Positions 38,066 through 46,579 of a DNA stretch of 64,000 bases are shown here, one piece after another. Under the pieces are notes generated by a model. That model saw nothing but the letters and a program-made list of their open reading frames with translations. It made no database searches and was not told the origin of the DNA. Source of the DNA: Belliella kenyensis (lineage in GTDB: Bacteria; Bacteroidota; Bacteroidia; Cytophagales; Cyclobacteriaceae); NCBI RefSeq assembly GCF_022549675.1, contig NZ_JAKZGR010000011.1, positions 113,847 to 177,846 of the forward strand, given 5' to 3'. The position numbers and the translations under genes are program-made. Numbering within the stretch: position 1 is the first letter of the stretch; every line of letters begins with the position of its first letter.

Positions 38066-38336
38066 CTCTTCTTTTTTTTAAGTAAAAAACCAATCCACAC
38101 TCAATGATCACTAATAAATATGCGCACGCCAATATGATAACAACGAAATATAGGGGCTTTTGTCTTAAGAAAGAGCATATATTTTTATTATTTGTCCAAA
38201 ATTAAAAACATGTACCAGCAACTAAATACCTAATAAAATATAACTAAAACCAAAAAAATGAAAAAAACCCAAATAATATTCCCCAAACATTTTTCCAACT
38301 CAAAGTCAACCCCTAAAATGCGACAAGGCTCAATCA

Positions 38337-39032
38337 TCAATACATCACCATCCTGAACCTCCAAACTTCACGCAAATCTGAAACGGCTACATAAAACGGC
38401 TTATATATAGGATTGCTAGAGCAAAGTAAAACCCGTTCCTTATCTTCTACTTGGCTATACGCTATTTTAAAAGTCACCCCATCTTGCTCTGTCACGAGCA
38501 CATAGCGCTGACCATCTTTGATCTTGGTCCAGTCGTCTACATATTCACAGACGATCCACGCCCCATCAGGTAGTGGCAACATCGAGTCCCCATCTATCTG
38601 AAAAACCCTATACTTCTTGTCCGAAGGTAAAAATGGCAAGGAAAACCTAGGCAACTCTTCTATAAATTCTGGATCTGAAAATCCCGCCAGATAAGAGGCC
38701 TTGGCTCTCTGCGACACCACTTCTATCAACTCCCTCCCTTGTGTATCTACCGTAGTAGCCAAAATCCTAAGGTGCTTCCCCTTCAAGTACTGATCTGTCT
38801 CCAATACTTGGCGTAATTTGTACGCCGACAAAGACTGGAGGTCTCTACGCAGGAGCAAGTCTACAGACACCCCAAAATAATCCGAAATCATCAATACCAC
38901 ATCCAAAGGCGGATTGATATTCAACTCATAACCAGCCAACTTAGATCGACTGATACCCACCGCCTGGGCAGCAACCTCCTGTGTCAACCCCCTCTGCTTA
39001 CGCAAAAACTTGATATTCCCGTGGATATACAT
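38337..39032 (-). CDS. XRE/S24 LexA-like repressor
   Basis: 231 aa. N-terminal HTH (IKFLRKQRGLTQEVAAQAVG, residues 6-60), a linker and a C-terminal S24 peptidase domain with the catalytic Ser in IDGDSMLPLPDG (about residue 168) and Lys in VTFKIAY (about 205). The linker has an Ala-Gly pair in SYLAGFSD, the bond cleaved in LexA and CI-type repressors. Divergent from dinB with operator-like sequences in the 158-bp gap, so it is a candidate SOS-type regulator of the mutagenic polymerases. Confidence 0.85.
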   Translation of the reverse strand: MYIHGNIKFLRKQRGLTQEVAAQAVGISRSKLAGYELNINPPLDVVLMISDYFGVSVDLLLRRDLQSLSAYKLRQVLETDQYLKGKHLRILATTVDTQGRELIEVVSQRAKASYLAGFSDPEFIEELPRFSLPFLPSDKKYRVFQIDGDSMLPLPDGAWIVCEYVDDWTKIKDGQRYVLVTEQDGVTFKIAYSQVEDKERVLLCSSNPIYKPFYVAVSDLREVWRFRMVMY

Positions 39033-39075
39033 CGCTGATTCATTAATTTAATAAAAGACCTTTTTATAGAATACT

Positions 39076-39088
39076 GACATTTATTGTC
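39076..39088. promoter_or_regulatory. Candidate repressor operator (near-palindrome)
   Basis: GACATTTATTGTC, arms GACA/TGTC, 44 bp before the repressor ATG. Read on the minus strand it gives ACAATAAATGTCA, one base shorter than ACAATAAAATGTCA at 39163-39176 before dinB. Confidence 0.55.
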
Positions 39089-39149
39089 CTGATATTTTTC
39101 ACACTTATCGAAAATTCCCCTCAACCACATTTCAAATCTAAACAATAAA

Positions 39150-39188
39150 GATTAAATTATAAACAATAAAATGTCAAAATAATAGACA
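39150..39188 (+). promoter_or_regulatory. Shared 39-bp element upstream of dinB
   Basis: Ends 2 bp before the dinB ATG. 35 of 39 positions are identical to 52692-52730 before the dnaE-like operon. It contains ACAATAAAATGTCA and a TGTC-N9-GACA inverted repeat. Most likely the binding site of the adjacent S24 repressor. Confidence 0.75.
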
Positions 39189-39190
39189 AA

Positions 39191-40387
39191 ATGAAAAGCG
39201 TATCAAATAGACAAATTCTACACATGGACCTAGATTCATTCTTTGTATCGGTGGAGCGACTGTATGACAATAGACTCTATGGCAAACCTATCCTTATCGG
39301 AGGATCTAGTGACCGTGGAGTCGTAGCTTCCTGTAGCTACGAGGCAAGAAGATTTGGCGTACACGCTGCCATGCCTATGCGTACAGCGCGACAGCTCTGC
39401 CCAGAAGCCATCCTTGTACGAGGGGATTTTGAAAAATACAGCCAAAAATCCCAAGAAGTCACTGCCATCATCCAAGAAGATGTCCCGCTCTTTGAAAAGT
39501 CCTCCATAGACGAATTCTACATCGACTACACTGGTATGGACAGGTATTTTGGCTGCTATAAAATGGCACAAGAGCTCCGAAGAAGAATCCTGAAAGAAAG
39601 CGGACTCCCTATCTCTATGGGACTGTCTCAAAACAAAACTGTATCCAAAGTAGCCACAGGAGAAGCAAAACCCAACAATGAGAAACAAATCCCCACAGGA
39701 GATGAGAGACCTTTTCTCGCTCCACTTTCTGTCAGAAAAATCCCCATGATCGGAGAAAAGACCTCGCACACACTCTACAACATGGGCGTAAAAAAAGTGC
39801 AGACATTACAAAAAATGCCTGCGGAACTCCTAGAAGCCACCTTTGGGAAAAATGGTCGAATCATCTGGGAAAAAGCCAACGGCATAGACAATTCCCTAGT
39901 CACTCCTTATACAGAGGCCAAATCTATATCATCTGAGAACACCTTTGAACAAGACACTATCGATGTCAAAATGCTCGAAGCTCACCTGATCGCCATGACA
40001 GAACAGCTTGCTTCTAAACTCCGGCAAAACCAACAGCTGACCGCCTGCGTGAGTGTGAAGATTCGTTATTCAGACTTTGATACACATACAGTGCAGCAGC
40101 GAATCGCCTACACCTCCACAGACCACACCTTGATCTCTGTGGTAAAAGCGCTTTTCAAAAAACTCTACAATCGTCGCATGCTGATCCGCCTGATAGGAGT
40201 ACGATTCAGCAGCTTAGTCCATGGCAACTATCAGATCAGCCTGTTCGATGACTCAGAAGAGCAAATCAGGCTTTACCAAACACTCGACAAGCTAAACGCC
40301 AAATATGGAGACAAAACAGTCTGTCGCGCCATCGCCATGCAAGTCGGCAGAAGGAGGTTCAATCCCTTCAGTGGTGTGGAGATATAG
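39191..40387 (+). CDS. dinB: Y-family DNA polymerase (Pol IV type)
   Basis: 398 aa translesion polymerase. Catalytic residues are in MDLDSFFVSVE (about residues 12-22) and SSIDEFYIDYT (about 105), so it should be active, unlike ImuB proteins that have lost them. HhH region PMIGEKTSHTLYNMGV follows, then the little-finger domain, and a clamp-binding motif QISLF near 350. Divergent from the S24 repressor and preceded by the shared element. Expected partner: DnaE-like polymerase at 52903. Confidence 0.92.
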   Translation: MKSVSNRQILHMDLDSFFVSVERLYDNRLYGKPILIGGSSDRGVVASCSYEARRFGVHAAMPMRTARQLCPEAILVRGDFEKYSQKSQEVTAIIQEDVPLFEKSSIDEFYIDYTGMDRYFGCYKMAQELRRRILKESGLPISMGLSQNKTVSKVATGEAKPNNEKQIPTGDERPFLAPLSVRKIPMIGEKTSHTLYNMGVKKVQTLQKMPAELLEATFGKNGRIIWEKANGIDNSLVTPYTEAKSISSENTFEQDTIDVKMLEAHLIAMTEQLASKLRQNQQLTACVSVKIRYSDFDTHTVQQRIAYTSTDHTLISVVKALFKKLYNRRMLIRLIGVRFSSLVHGNYQISLFDDSEEQIRLYQTLDKLNAKYGDKTVCRAIAMQVGRRRFNPFSGVEI

Positions 40388-40389
40388 GC

Positions 40390-41523
40390 TTATTTCTTTA
40401 CTGTTAAAAAATCCATGTAATTATCAGGAGACACTTGCTCATAGACAGTATTAGGGTACGCATCTTCAAAACCTGAAGGGAGTGAAGCTCGCCTCTTAGA
40501 GTTCCATTTAGCCTCAAAAGCATGAATCACACCTCCCCTTTCTTCTAGCCAATCCAATTCCATTCCTGTCGTCGTCCTCCAGAAATAAACATTGGCTTTT
40601 ATTCTGTTATAATGCAAAAACTTCATTCGCTCACTGATGATGAAATTCTCCCAAAGCGCTCCTATATCATTCCTCAAAGACAGAGAATTAAAATTGTTGA
40701 TAATCGCATTCCGAACGCCATTATCCCAAAAGTATATTTTCTTTCCTTTCTTGATTTCCCTTCGCATATTACGGCTAAAGGAGTTCAGCTTGAAGATTAC
40801 ATAACTTTTCTCAAGCAGATCAATATATTTTTCAGCTGTCTCTTTATCTATCCCTATGGTATTTCCCAACTCATTAAAAGTGACTTCAGAACCTACCTGC
40901 AACGCCAAGGCAAGTAGCAATTTCTGTAGAATGACTGGCTTTCGTACTTGATCCAAGGTTAGAATATCTTTGTAGAGATAACTACTCGTAAGTTCTTCAA
41001 GAATCTCTTCTGCTTCACTTGGTTTATTGACAACTTCAGGGTAAAAGCCATAGATCAGCCTCGTATCAAGCATCCTTCTTTCCTCTCTTTGAGAGCTATG
41101 GATGATCATTTCTCCCGTAGATACTGGATAAAGACTCAATTCTCGCTTCCTTCCTGTGAGAGGTTCCTTGATTTCATTTGCCAACTCCAAAGCAGATGAA
41201 CCAGATGCAATCACCTGCACGTCGGGCATGCCATCTGCGATCAGCTTCAAGGTCAAGCCAATGTTTTTGACCCGCTGAGCTTCGTCTATCACCACCAACA
41301 CATACGATCCGACGAGTGATTTCAGTCTAGTAATCGTCGCATCCTCTAAATCAGCCCTATCGTCAGGGTTGTCACAATTGAGCCACAATGCATCCAGCTT
41401 CTCATGCTCGATCAACTGTCTCAGTAACGTAGTCTTACCGACCTGCCGGGGACCCAATACCAGCAACACCTTTCCTCCATTCAGGCGGATTTTAAGCTCT
41501 TCCTCTATAACTCGCTTAATCAT
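40390..41523 (-). CDS. AAA+ ATPase with DUF4143
   Basis: 377 aa from ATG at 41523 (a TTG two codons upstream is open). Walker A LGPRQVGKTTLLRQL (about 25), Walker B VLVVIDEAQRV (about 87), sensor ASGSSALEL, then the C-terminal DUF4143 region with ENFIISERMKFL and a nuclease-like FEAKW pair. Widespread in bacteria and archaea, function unknown, often next to long palindromes as here. Its end is 3 bp from the convergent end of dinB. Confidence 0.85.
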   Translation of the reverse strand: MIKRVIEEELKIRLNGGKVLLVLGPRQVGKTTLLRQLIEHEKLDALWLNCDNPDDRADLEDATITRLKSLVGSYVLVVIDEAQRVKNIGLTLKLIADGMPDVQVIASGSSALELANEIKEPLTGRKRELSLYPVSTGEMIIHSSQREERRMLDTRLIYGFYPEVVNKPSEAEEILEELTSSYLYKDILTLDQVRKPVILQKLLLALALQVGSEVTFNELGNTIGIDKETAEKYIDLLEKSYVIFKLNSFSRNMRREIKKGKKIYFWDNGVRNAIINNFNSLSLRNDIGALWENFIISERMKFLHYNRIKANVYFWRTTTGMELDWLEERGGVIHAFEAKWNSKRRASLPSGFEDAYPNTVYEQVSPDNYMDFLTVKK

Positions 41524-41556
41524 AATCAAATCATTTCAAGCGAAATTATAAAATTA

Positions 41557-41604
41557 TTCGATTGTAACCGAAAATAAACATGTTTATTTTCGGTTACAAT
41601 CGAA
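41557..41604. repeat. 48-bp perfect palindrome upstream of DUF4143 gene
   Basis: 24-bp arms with no spacer: left arm 41557-41580, right arm 41581-41604, centre ACATGT. A further partial copy (CGAAAATAAACATG) follows at 41601-41614 as a direct repeat of the left half. It sits 34 bp before the ATPase ATG, in the promoter position. Confidence 0.95.
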
Positions 41605-41673
41605 AATAAACATGATATTTCTCGATTAGAGCATTAGAACCTACTTGAATAATCGGGGCATTTACCTACAAAA

Positions 41674-41964
41674 TCACGTCAGATAATGTCTCAACTCTTT
41701 GAACTCTAACTCTTTCGACTCTTTTTCTTCATCGATATCATAATCATCTTGAAGTCCAAGCCAAAATTTCGCAGAATTACCAAAGTATATACTCAGCCTT
41801 AAAGCCGTGTCTGCCGTAATTCTGCGTCTCCCTTTTATGATTTCCGAAATCCGAGTTTGCGGAATTTTCAAATCCTTAGAAAGTCTATAGGCTGTGATTC
41901 CCAAAGGTTCAAGAAACTCAAAATTCAAAATTTCTCCAGGGTGTATATTTGGTAATTTTTCCAT
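41674..41964 (-). CDS. higA: HigA-family antitoxin (orphan)
   Basis: 96 aa from the ATG at 41964 (MEKLPNIHPGEIL), with AGGAAAAAG directly before it. HTH of the XRE/HigA type: AYRLSKDLKIPQTRISEIIKGRR. Typical family length 90-105. The toxin gene that should precede it is reduced to a scar at 41976-42026, so the antitoxin now stands alone and may act only as a DNA-binding protein. Confidence 0.9.
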   Translation of the reverse strand: MEKLPNIHPGEILNFEFLEPLGITAYRLSKDLKIPQTRISEIIKGRRRITADTALRLSIYFGNSAKFWLGLQDDYDIDEEKESKELEFKELRHYLT

Positions 41965-41975
41965 CTTTTTCCTAT

Positions 41976-42026
41976 TCAATGACAGTCAACAATCTCTACT
42001 TCACTAGCGTGCCCTTTAGTACATAA
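41976..42026 (-). pseudogene. higB toxin remnant (C-terminus only)
   Basis: Seventeen codons ending in TGA, reading LCTKGHASEVEIVDCH. HigB toxins end in a block like GHAxxVEIVDYH, so this is the last piece of the toxin directly upstream of higA, with the normal toxin-antitoxin spacing. The frame is closed by a TAG shortly upstream, and no other part of the gene is seen. Confidence 0.75.
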
Positions 42027-42039
42027 CTACAAAACCGAA

Positions 42040-43080
42040 TCATAAAACGGAAGAAAGCAATTGGCTCAACTGCTCCAAACCGATTCGCCTGGCGACAACC
42101 CTCCCTTCACGGTCAATCAATATATTGTCAGGAATAGCACTTACACCAAACATCTTAGCGACTTCATTTTGGCTTCCTTTTAAATCTGAAACATTCAGCC
42201 AGGTCAACCCATCAGCTTGAATTGCTTTTTCCCAACTACCTCGATCAGCATCTAAAGACACTCCCAAAATCTCAAACCCACTATCCTTATACAATTCATA
42301 TATCTTCAACAGATTCGGGTTTTCTGCACGACAAGGACCACACCACGAAGCCCAGAAATCAACCAACACATATTTACCTCGCAGATCTCCAATGGAAACA
42401 AGCGCTCCATTCAGACCCTCTTGCGAGAAGTCTTTGATTGGCTGCCGAAGTTCAGTTTTGCTGTTTTTGTCAATGGTATTTTTGAGACTATTACCATAAT
42501 AGCTACTCTGAATACCCGCATCAAGTTTGACGTAAAAAGAAACCAACTCTTCTGGAGAAAATGCAGGACTTGCTTGCTCTACTAAAATCAATGAAGCTAT
42601 TTCCTTTGGATATTCTGCGGAAAATGTTCTAAGCTCATCTAGGTAAAATTGTTTTCTTTCATCTGCACTTTTCCCTTGCATCGCACTTGTATTTTGCATT
42701 AGCCTAGCTTCAAATGAATCAAGCAGTGCATTGGTACGACCACCTTCAGTCACCTTAGTACGAAGACTACATACTGGCTCACCATCATACACCCTCGTAA
42801 CCGTATCTACCTTGACAGCCAATTCTCCAGGCTCAAGAACAAATATATTGTAGTAAACCTGCTTTTCGTTTTTGATGAAAAAACTAGCTGGGGTAGCAAG
42901 ATCAATATTTCCAAAATAGGTGAAATCACCATCTGTCACAGTGCAGCTGTCTATCTTGGAATCGTATTTTAAATAGACGGTTCCATTGAAATCTTGGAAT
43001 GAGCCTTTGATGGAAAAGGAATTTTGAGCAGTAAGTTGATTTGAAAATAAAATCAATAAAATGAAAGCGTATCGTAGCAT
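42040..43080 (-). CDS. TlpA-family thiol-disulfide oxidoreductase
   Basis: 346 aa. Signal peptide ending around LTAQN, an N-terminal DUF4369-like beta domain (FSIKGSFQDFNGTVYLKYDS), a helical linker, and a C-terminal thioredoxin/AhpC fold with the active site WASWCGPCRAENPN (about residue 247). Bacteroidota proteins of this build act in the periplasm, often in redox of exported proteins or in stress. Not linked in operon with neighbours. Confidence 0.88.
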   Translation of the reverse strand: MLRYAFILLILFSNQLTAQNSFSIKGSFQDFNGTVYLKYDSKIDSCTVTDGDFTYFGNIDLATPASFFIKNEKQVYYNIFVLEPGELAVKVDTVTRVYDGEPVCSLRTKVTEGGRTNALLDSFEARLMQNTSAMQGKSADERKQFYLDELRTFSAEYPKEIASLILVEQASPAFSPEELVSFYVKLDAGIQSSYYGNSLKNTIDKNSKTELRQPIKDFSQEGLNGALVSIGDLRGKYVLVDFWASWCGPCRAENPNLLKIYELYKDSGFEILGVSLDADRGSWEKAIQADGLTWLNVSDLKGSQNEVAKMFGVSAIPDNILIDREGRVVARRIGLEQLSQLLSSVL

Positions 43081-43138
43081 AGTGAGTGATTTAGGATGTA
43101 TTGTAGCGGGGAATCTCTTTCGAACTAAATCCCTTTTC

Positions 43139-43903
43139 TCAATTCCTGAAATAAAATTTAGAATTAGTATCCTTTTTTAAGTTTACTTCTTTTGTACTTT
43201 TTGGTAGCGCTAACTCTGAAAAGTCCTTGATCTCTCCATTGACGTCATCTAACCCATGGTGAATCACAACCTTACTTCTCTCCATATCAATATCAAGGTG
43301 TTTTATGGAAGCGTAAGCTTGCAAAACAGAACTTGATCTCCCTGTATATTTCAAACTCCCTACAGAAAGGTCTGGACCTAAGACGAACGTTGAGTTTGAG
43401 GACGTAATAGAAAGACTATCCTCTATGAAATTCCTTCCCGCAAAAAGGTCCAATGTAGCCACACTATCGATCACAAAAGATCTTACTTGAGTCCCAACCT
43501 GTAAGGTGTAAGCAACAAACTTCTTCTGATGAATGCCTCTTATAAATAAAGTATCTTCTTTCACTTCAAATGAATAGCGCTCGTCCTTTTCTGAAGCCAC
43601 CTTTTTATCCTTAGGATTAGTTTGCACAATACCTGGAATACTATCCGTAAAAACAAAGACATGACCTGAATTACTTACGGACACTACACTGAACTCCCCC
43701 TCGATTAAATCTTTCTGATAATCCATATCTGCAACTTTAAATGGAGTTCCATTTTGCTTATTAAGATCAAGCTCTTTTTGAAATGCAAGTCTTTTTTCAC
43801 TGGTATGTGCCGCACTATACAGCCACCCACTCACTATTCCCAACCAAGAAATACTGAGAAAAAAGATCAATAGTTTATTGCTTGTTTTCATTTTGGTTTT
43901 CAT
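43139..43903 (-). CDS. Hypothetical membrane-anchored protein of the GntR/ABC operon
   Basis: 254 aa from ATG at 43903 (an alternative ATG lies at 43891; the TTG at 43915 is rejected). One N-terminal helix (LLIFFLSISWLGIVSGWLY), the rest extracytoplasmic, with repeated beta segments such as SNSTFVLGPDLSVGSLKYTG that resemble the DUF2807-type right-handed beta fold of putative auto-transporter adhesin-like domains. Overlaps the end of the GntR gene, so it belongs to the same operon. Function unknown. Confidence 0.65.
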   Translation of the reverse strand: MKTKMKTSNKLLIFFLSISWLGIVSGWLYSAAHTSEKRLAFQKELDLNKQNGTPFKVADMDYQKDLIEGEFSVVSVSNSGHVFVFTDSIPGIVQTNPKDKKVASEKDERYSFEVKEDTLFIRGIHQKKFVAYTLQVGTQVRSFVIDSVATLDLFAGRNFIEDSLSITSSNSTFVLGPDLSVGSLKYTGRSSSVLQAYASIKHLDIDMERSKVVIHHGLDDVNGEIKDFSELALPKSTKEVNLKKDTNSKFYFRN

Positions 43904-44255
43904 TAAGTTGATCAAATAAATCTTTAAAATCAGCAGGTAACATTTTTAATACCTTCGCTTGATGTACAAGCCTAGGTAGTTCTTGTTTTAGAAAGATTTC
44001 TTTTTCCTCCTGAGTCAGTCGCTGTCTAGCATTACTTGAGACGAAAAAACCTATCCCCCGTCTGTTATCTACTATCCCCTCTTGCTCCATCAAGGCATAG
44101 CTTCTCATGACCGTATTCCTATTGACTTCTAAGTCCACTGCCAGCTCTCTCACAGAAGGAATTTTATCTCCTGGAAGCAACATACCAGTAAGTATTTGGT
44201 CAACTAACCGATCTCTGATTTGTACATATATATTTTTACCTTCACTAAACTCCAT
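43875..44255 (-). CDS. GntR-family regulator, YtrA type
   Basis: 126 aa, a winged helix only: IYVQIRDRLVDQILTGMLLPGDKIPSVRELAVDLEVNRNTVMRSYALME in the usual order, with a short C-terminal tail and no effector domain. This is the YtrA subgroup, which controls ABC transporter operons. Encoded directly after the permease. Probably represses its own operon at the palindrome 45941-45966. Confidence 0.9.
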   Translation of the reverse strand: MEFSEGKNIYVQIRDRLVDQILTGMLLPGDKIPSVRELAVDLEVNRNTVMRSYALMEQEGIVDNRRGIGFFVSSNARQRLTQEEKEIFLKQELPRLVHQAKVLKMLPADFKDLFDQLNENQNENKQ

Positions 44256-44256
44256 A

Positions 44257-45075
44257 TCAGATCTCTCTTTCTTTTAGCCTGTGATAAGCTATTATAAAAC
44301 TAAAAACACTACCAGTATAGAATATTGGCATCAAGATCAATATTAAAACAGGAATATCTTCACCAAAAAATCGTACTTCTGCACTCACATCAAGAAAATC
44401 CCCTAACCGAATATAATTATAATAAAATACCCTATAAATAAGTAAGCTTGAATACACTGTAGCCATTACAATCAATAGGATAAAAAGAGGCGTAAGCACT
44501 ACATTCCATTTTCCAAAGTACAAGCTACCTGTAAATAATATTGATGGTATGAAGAAGAGTATACCCAAAACAAACATATAATACGCAACAGGCCTTCCTG
44601 GCTTTAATGGCCATAATGTTTCGAGCCTTATAGACTCTATTTTTTCATACCCTTTCACCATTGGATAAAAAATCTCTGTACTAACTAAGCGGGACAGAAT
44701 TGCCGCACCAAAAAAAATTAACGGCATAATCAAAAATAGAATTCCAAACTTGACTATAATCTGTGACAAAAGTCTCTCAATATTTGAAGCTGGTAAAAGA
44801 AGGTAGCGGTCTATCTCCATCTTGGACCTCAAATCCATAAAACTCTGCCCTACAATTAAAAACATAGCCCCTATCATGTAGAAATAGTAAGTACTTGTAT
44901 AAAGTCTATCTTCCCAATCATCATTCGTAAAAGCAGCTTTTTTTCTCATGGTATACAGCAATATTGCAAACACGATCAAAAATGCCGCTAGTAAGAGCAT
45001 TTTATAAAACCTCCTATGCATCAAAAATTCAAATTTGATCAATTTCAAAATTCTGGATATAGATAAATTATTCAT
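44257..45075 (-). CDS. ABC transporter permease
   Basis: 272 aa with about six hydrophobic helices, beginning MNNLSISRILKLIKFEFLMHRRFYKM. No recognised family beyond Bacteroidota ABC-2-like permeases. Overlaps the ATPase gene by 4 bp and is 1 bp from the GntR gene. Substrate unknown; YtrBC-like systems are linked to envelope stress. Confidence 0.8.
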   Translation of the reverse strand: MNNLSISRILKLIKFEFLMHRRFYKMLLLAAFLIVFAILLYTMRKKAAFTNDDWEDRLYTSTYYFYMIGAMFLIVGQSFMDLRSKMEIDRYLLLPASNIERLLSQIIVKFGILFLIMPLIFFGAAILSRLVSTEIFYPMVKGYEKIESIRLETLWPLKPGRPVAYYMFVLGILFFIPSILFTGSLYFGKWNVVLTPLFILLIVMATVYSSLLIYRVFYYNYIRLGDFLDVSAEVRFFGEDIPVLILILMPIFYTGSVFSFIIAYHRLKEREI

Positions 45076-45929
45076 GGTTTGACTAGTTTTTGATTGGTTA
45101 AAAATTCTCCAGAGATCTTGCCTTCAATCACCGCATTGAATAGCAATTCCAAATCTGGACTTCCTCCAGAATCTCCGACACTTTCAGATTGTCCAATGAT
45201 GTAATGTGCTCCTAGCAAATGCGACTCCACATAAATCGCTCCTTCTGGTGCTTTGGTTGCTTGGGAGAACACGAATTCATTTTCTAGTTCTGCCAAGTCT
45301 GCATGCAGCTTAATCATCCCTTGATCCAAGACTATCACCTGATCCACCAAGTTTTCAATATCCTTCACTTGATGGGTAGAGATCACCATCGTCTGATCTT
45401 CTTGCAAACTACCCGAAAGCACTTTCCTAAATGTACTTTTGGATGGGATATCTAAGCCATTTGTGGGCTCATCAAAGAGCAGTAACTTAGCTCCTGAACT
45501 CAAACCAATAGCGATTTGAAGCTTTTTCTGCTGGCCAAAAGAAAGGTTGGAGATGCGTTGGTTGCCTGTGATTTTAAACTCCACAAATAGCTCTTCAAGC
45601 CTTCCGGTATCAAAACCCTCATAAAAGTCCTTATACACACTTAAATAGTCTTTTACTTTCAGAAATTCAGGCACTGAAACTTTTTCTGGAATAAAAACCA
45701 TTTGGTTTAAAAAGGTAACTGTCCTTTCAAAAGTAGCATGGTTATCAAATTTTACCGCCCCTGTTTTTGGCTTCAGCAAGCCTGCCATCAAGCGCATCAA
45801 GGTAGATTTACCCGCGCCATTCAATCCTAATAAGCCAATTATTTTGCCTTGCTCAAGAAATAAGTTTAATCCTCGACAAATCAGTGGCTTTTTGGGGTAA
45901 GAAAAATCCATTTTTTCGATAGTGACCAT
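45072..45929 (-). CDS. ABC transporter ATP-binding protein
   Basis: 285 aa. Walker A LLGLNGAGKSTLMRL (about residue 34), signature LSFGQQKKLQIA, Walker B LLLFDEPTNGLD, H-loop STHQ. An extra C-terminal region of about 70 residues follows the ABC domain. First gene of an ATPase-permease-GntR-hypothetical operon, with a palindromic operator 12 bp before its ATG. Confidence 0.93.
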   Translation of the reverse strand: MVTIEKMDFSYPKKPLICRGLNLFLEQGKIIGLLGLNGAGKSTLMRLMAGLLKPKTGAVKFDNHATFERTVTFLNQMVFIPEKVSVPEFLKVKDYLSVYKDFYEGFDTGRLEELFVEFKITGNQRISNLSFGQQKKLQIAIGLSSGAKLLLFDEPTNGLDIPSKSTFRKVLSGSLQEDQTMVISTHQVKDIENLVDQVIVLDQGMIKLHADLAELENEFVFSQATKAPEGAIYVESHLLGAHYIIGQSESVGDSGGSPDLELLFNAVIEGKISGEFLTNQKLVKP

Positions 45930-45940
45930 AACTGCTGTTT

Positions 45941-45966
45941 TACTGTCCTAGTTAATTAGGACAGTA
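45941..45966. promoter_or_regulatory. GntR/YtrA-type operator
   Basis: TACTGTCCTA, 6 bp, TAGGACAGTA: perfect 10-bp inverted repeat directly upstream of the ABC operon that encodes the GntR regulator. Position and symmetry fit autorepression. Confidence 0.8.
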
Positions 45967-46010
45967 ACATAGTTATCTAAATCTATAATTCAAAATAAAA
46001 CTAATAAATA

Positions 46011-46042
46011 AAAAAAAGGATGACAGTAAATCTGCCATCCTT
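46011..46042 (-). terminator. Terminator of the SusCD operon
   Basis: Minus strand AAGGATGGCAG pairs with CTGTCATCCTT (11 bp with one G-U, loop 5) followed by a T-run, 28 bp after the last gene of the SusCD unit. Confidence 0.9.
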
Positions 46043-46069
46043 TTAAGCTATTAATTATTTGAGATGTAC

Positions 46070-46570
46070 TTAATCCGTAACCCTTACTCTTACTCTAGTA
46101 GAGACGATCTGATCACCATTGTCAAGTGTCACCAAAAACAAGAATGCCAATTCTTGTCCTGCTTCCACTGGTGTAACTTCTCCAGCGCTATTTGTACGAA
46201 CTCTTTCCTCAAACTCAGAAATAGACGTCACAAACTCAGTACTTGTACCTCCAACTTGAATAGGATCATCAATGTAGCTCGTTCCAGAGCTCAAAGTCCC
46301 GACGTTAAGATCGGACGCACCACCTACTACCTTGGTGATTTCTGCAATTGTTCTTCCTGAAGACTCAGGGATCTCCATTTCATATCTGATCTCACCACCA
46401 TCTCCTAAAGATACGCTTATGTAAGGATCAAAACCAACAGTTATTGCATTTGGAAATGTCAAAGGCACCGCGGCTACATTGTCACTATTAAGCTCACCAA
46501 AGTCCTGTTCACAAGAGCTGGCAAACAGTGCCAAAATCAAAAGAAATATATAATTTTTCATCTTTTTCAT
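46070..46570 (-). CDS. SusCD-associated lipoprotein
   Basis: 166 aa with lipobox LFASSC (Cys20). The mature part is rich in beta-forming segments and acidic (GFDPYISVSLGDGG, SEFEERVRTNSAG). No catalytic motif. Third gene of the SusC-SusD unit, 9 bp after SusD; accessory surface lipoproteins in this position usually bind the same ligand. No family recognised. Confidence 0.7.
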   Translation of the reverse strand: MKKMKNYIFLLILALFASSCEQDFGELNSDNVAAVPLTFPNAITVGFDPYISVSLGDGGEIRYEMEIPESSGRTIAEITKVVGGASDLNVGTLSSGTSYIDDPIQVGGTSTEFVTSISEFEERVRTNSAGEVTPVEAGQELAFLFLVTLDNGDQIVSTRVRVRVTD

Positions 46571-46579
46571 GTGTTTAAG

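Noticed and set aside
39236..39769. 177-codon minus-strand frame inside dinB
   Set aside because: Shadow of dinB; composition and position give no support.
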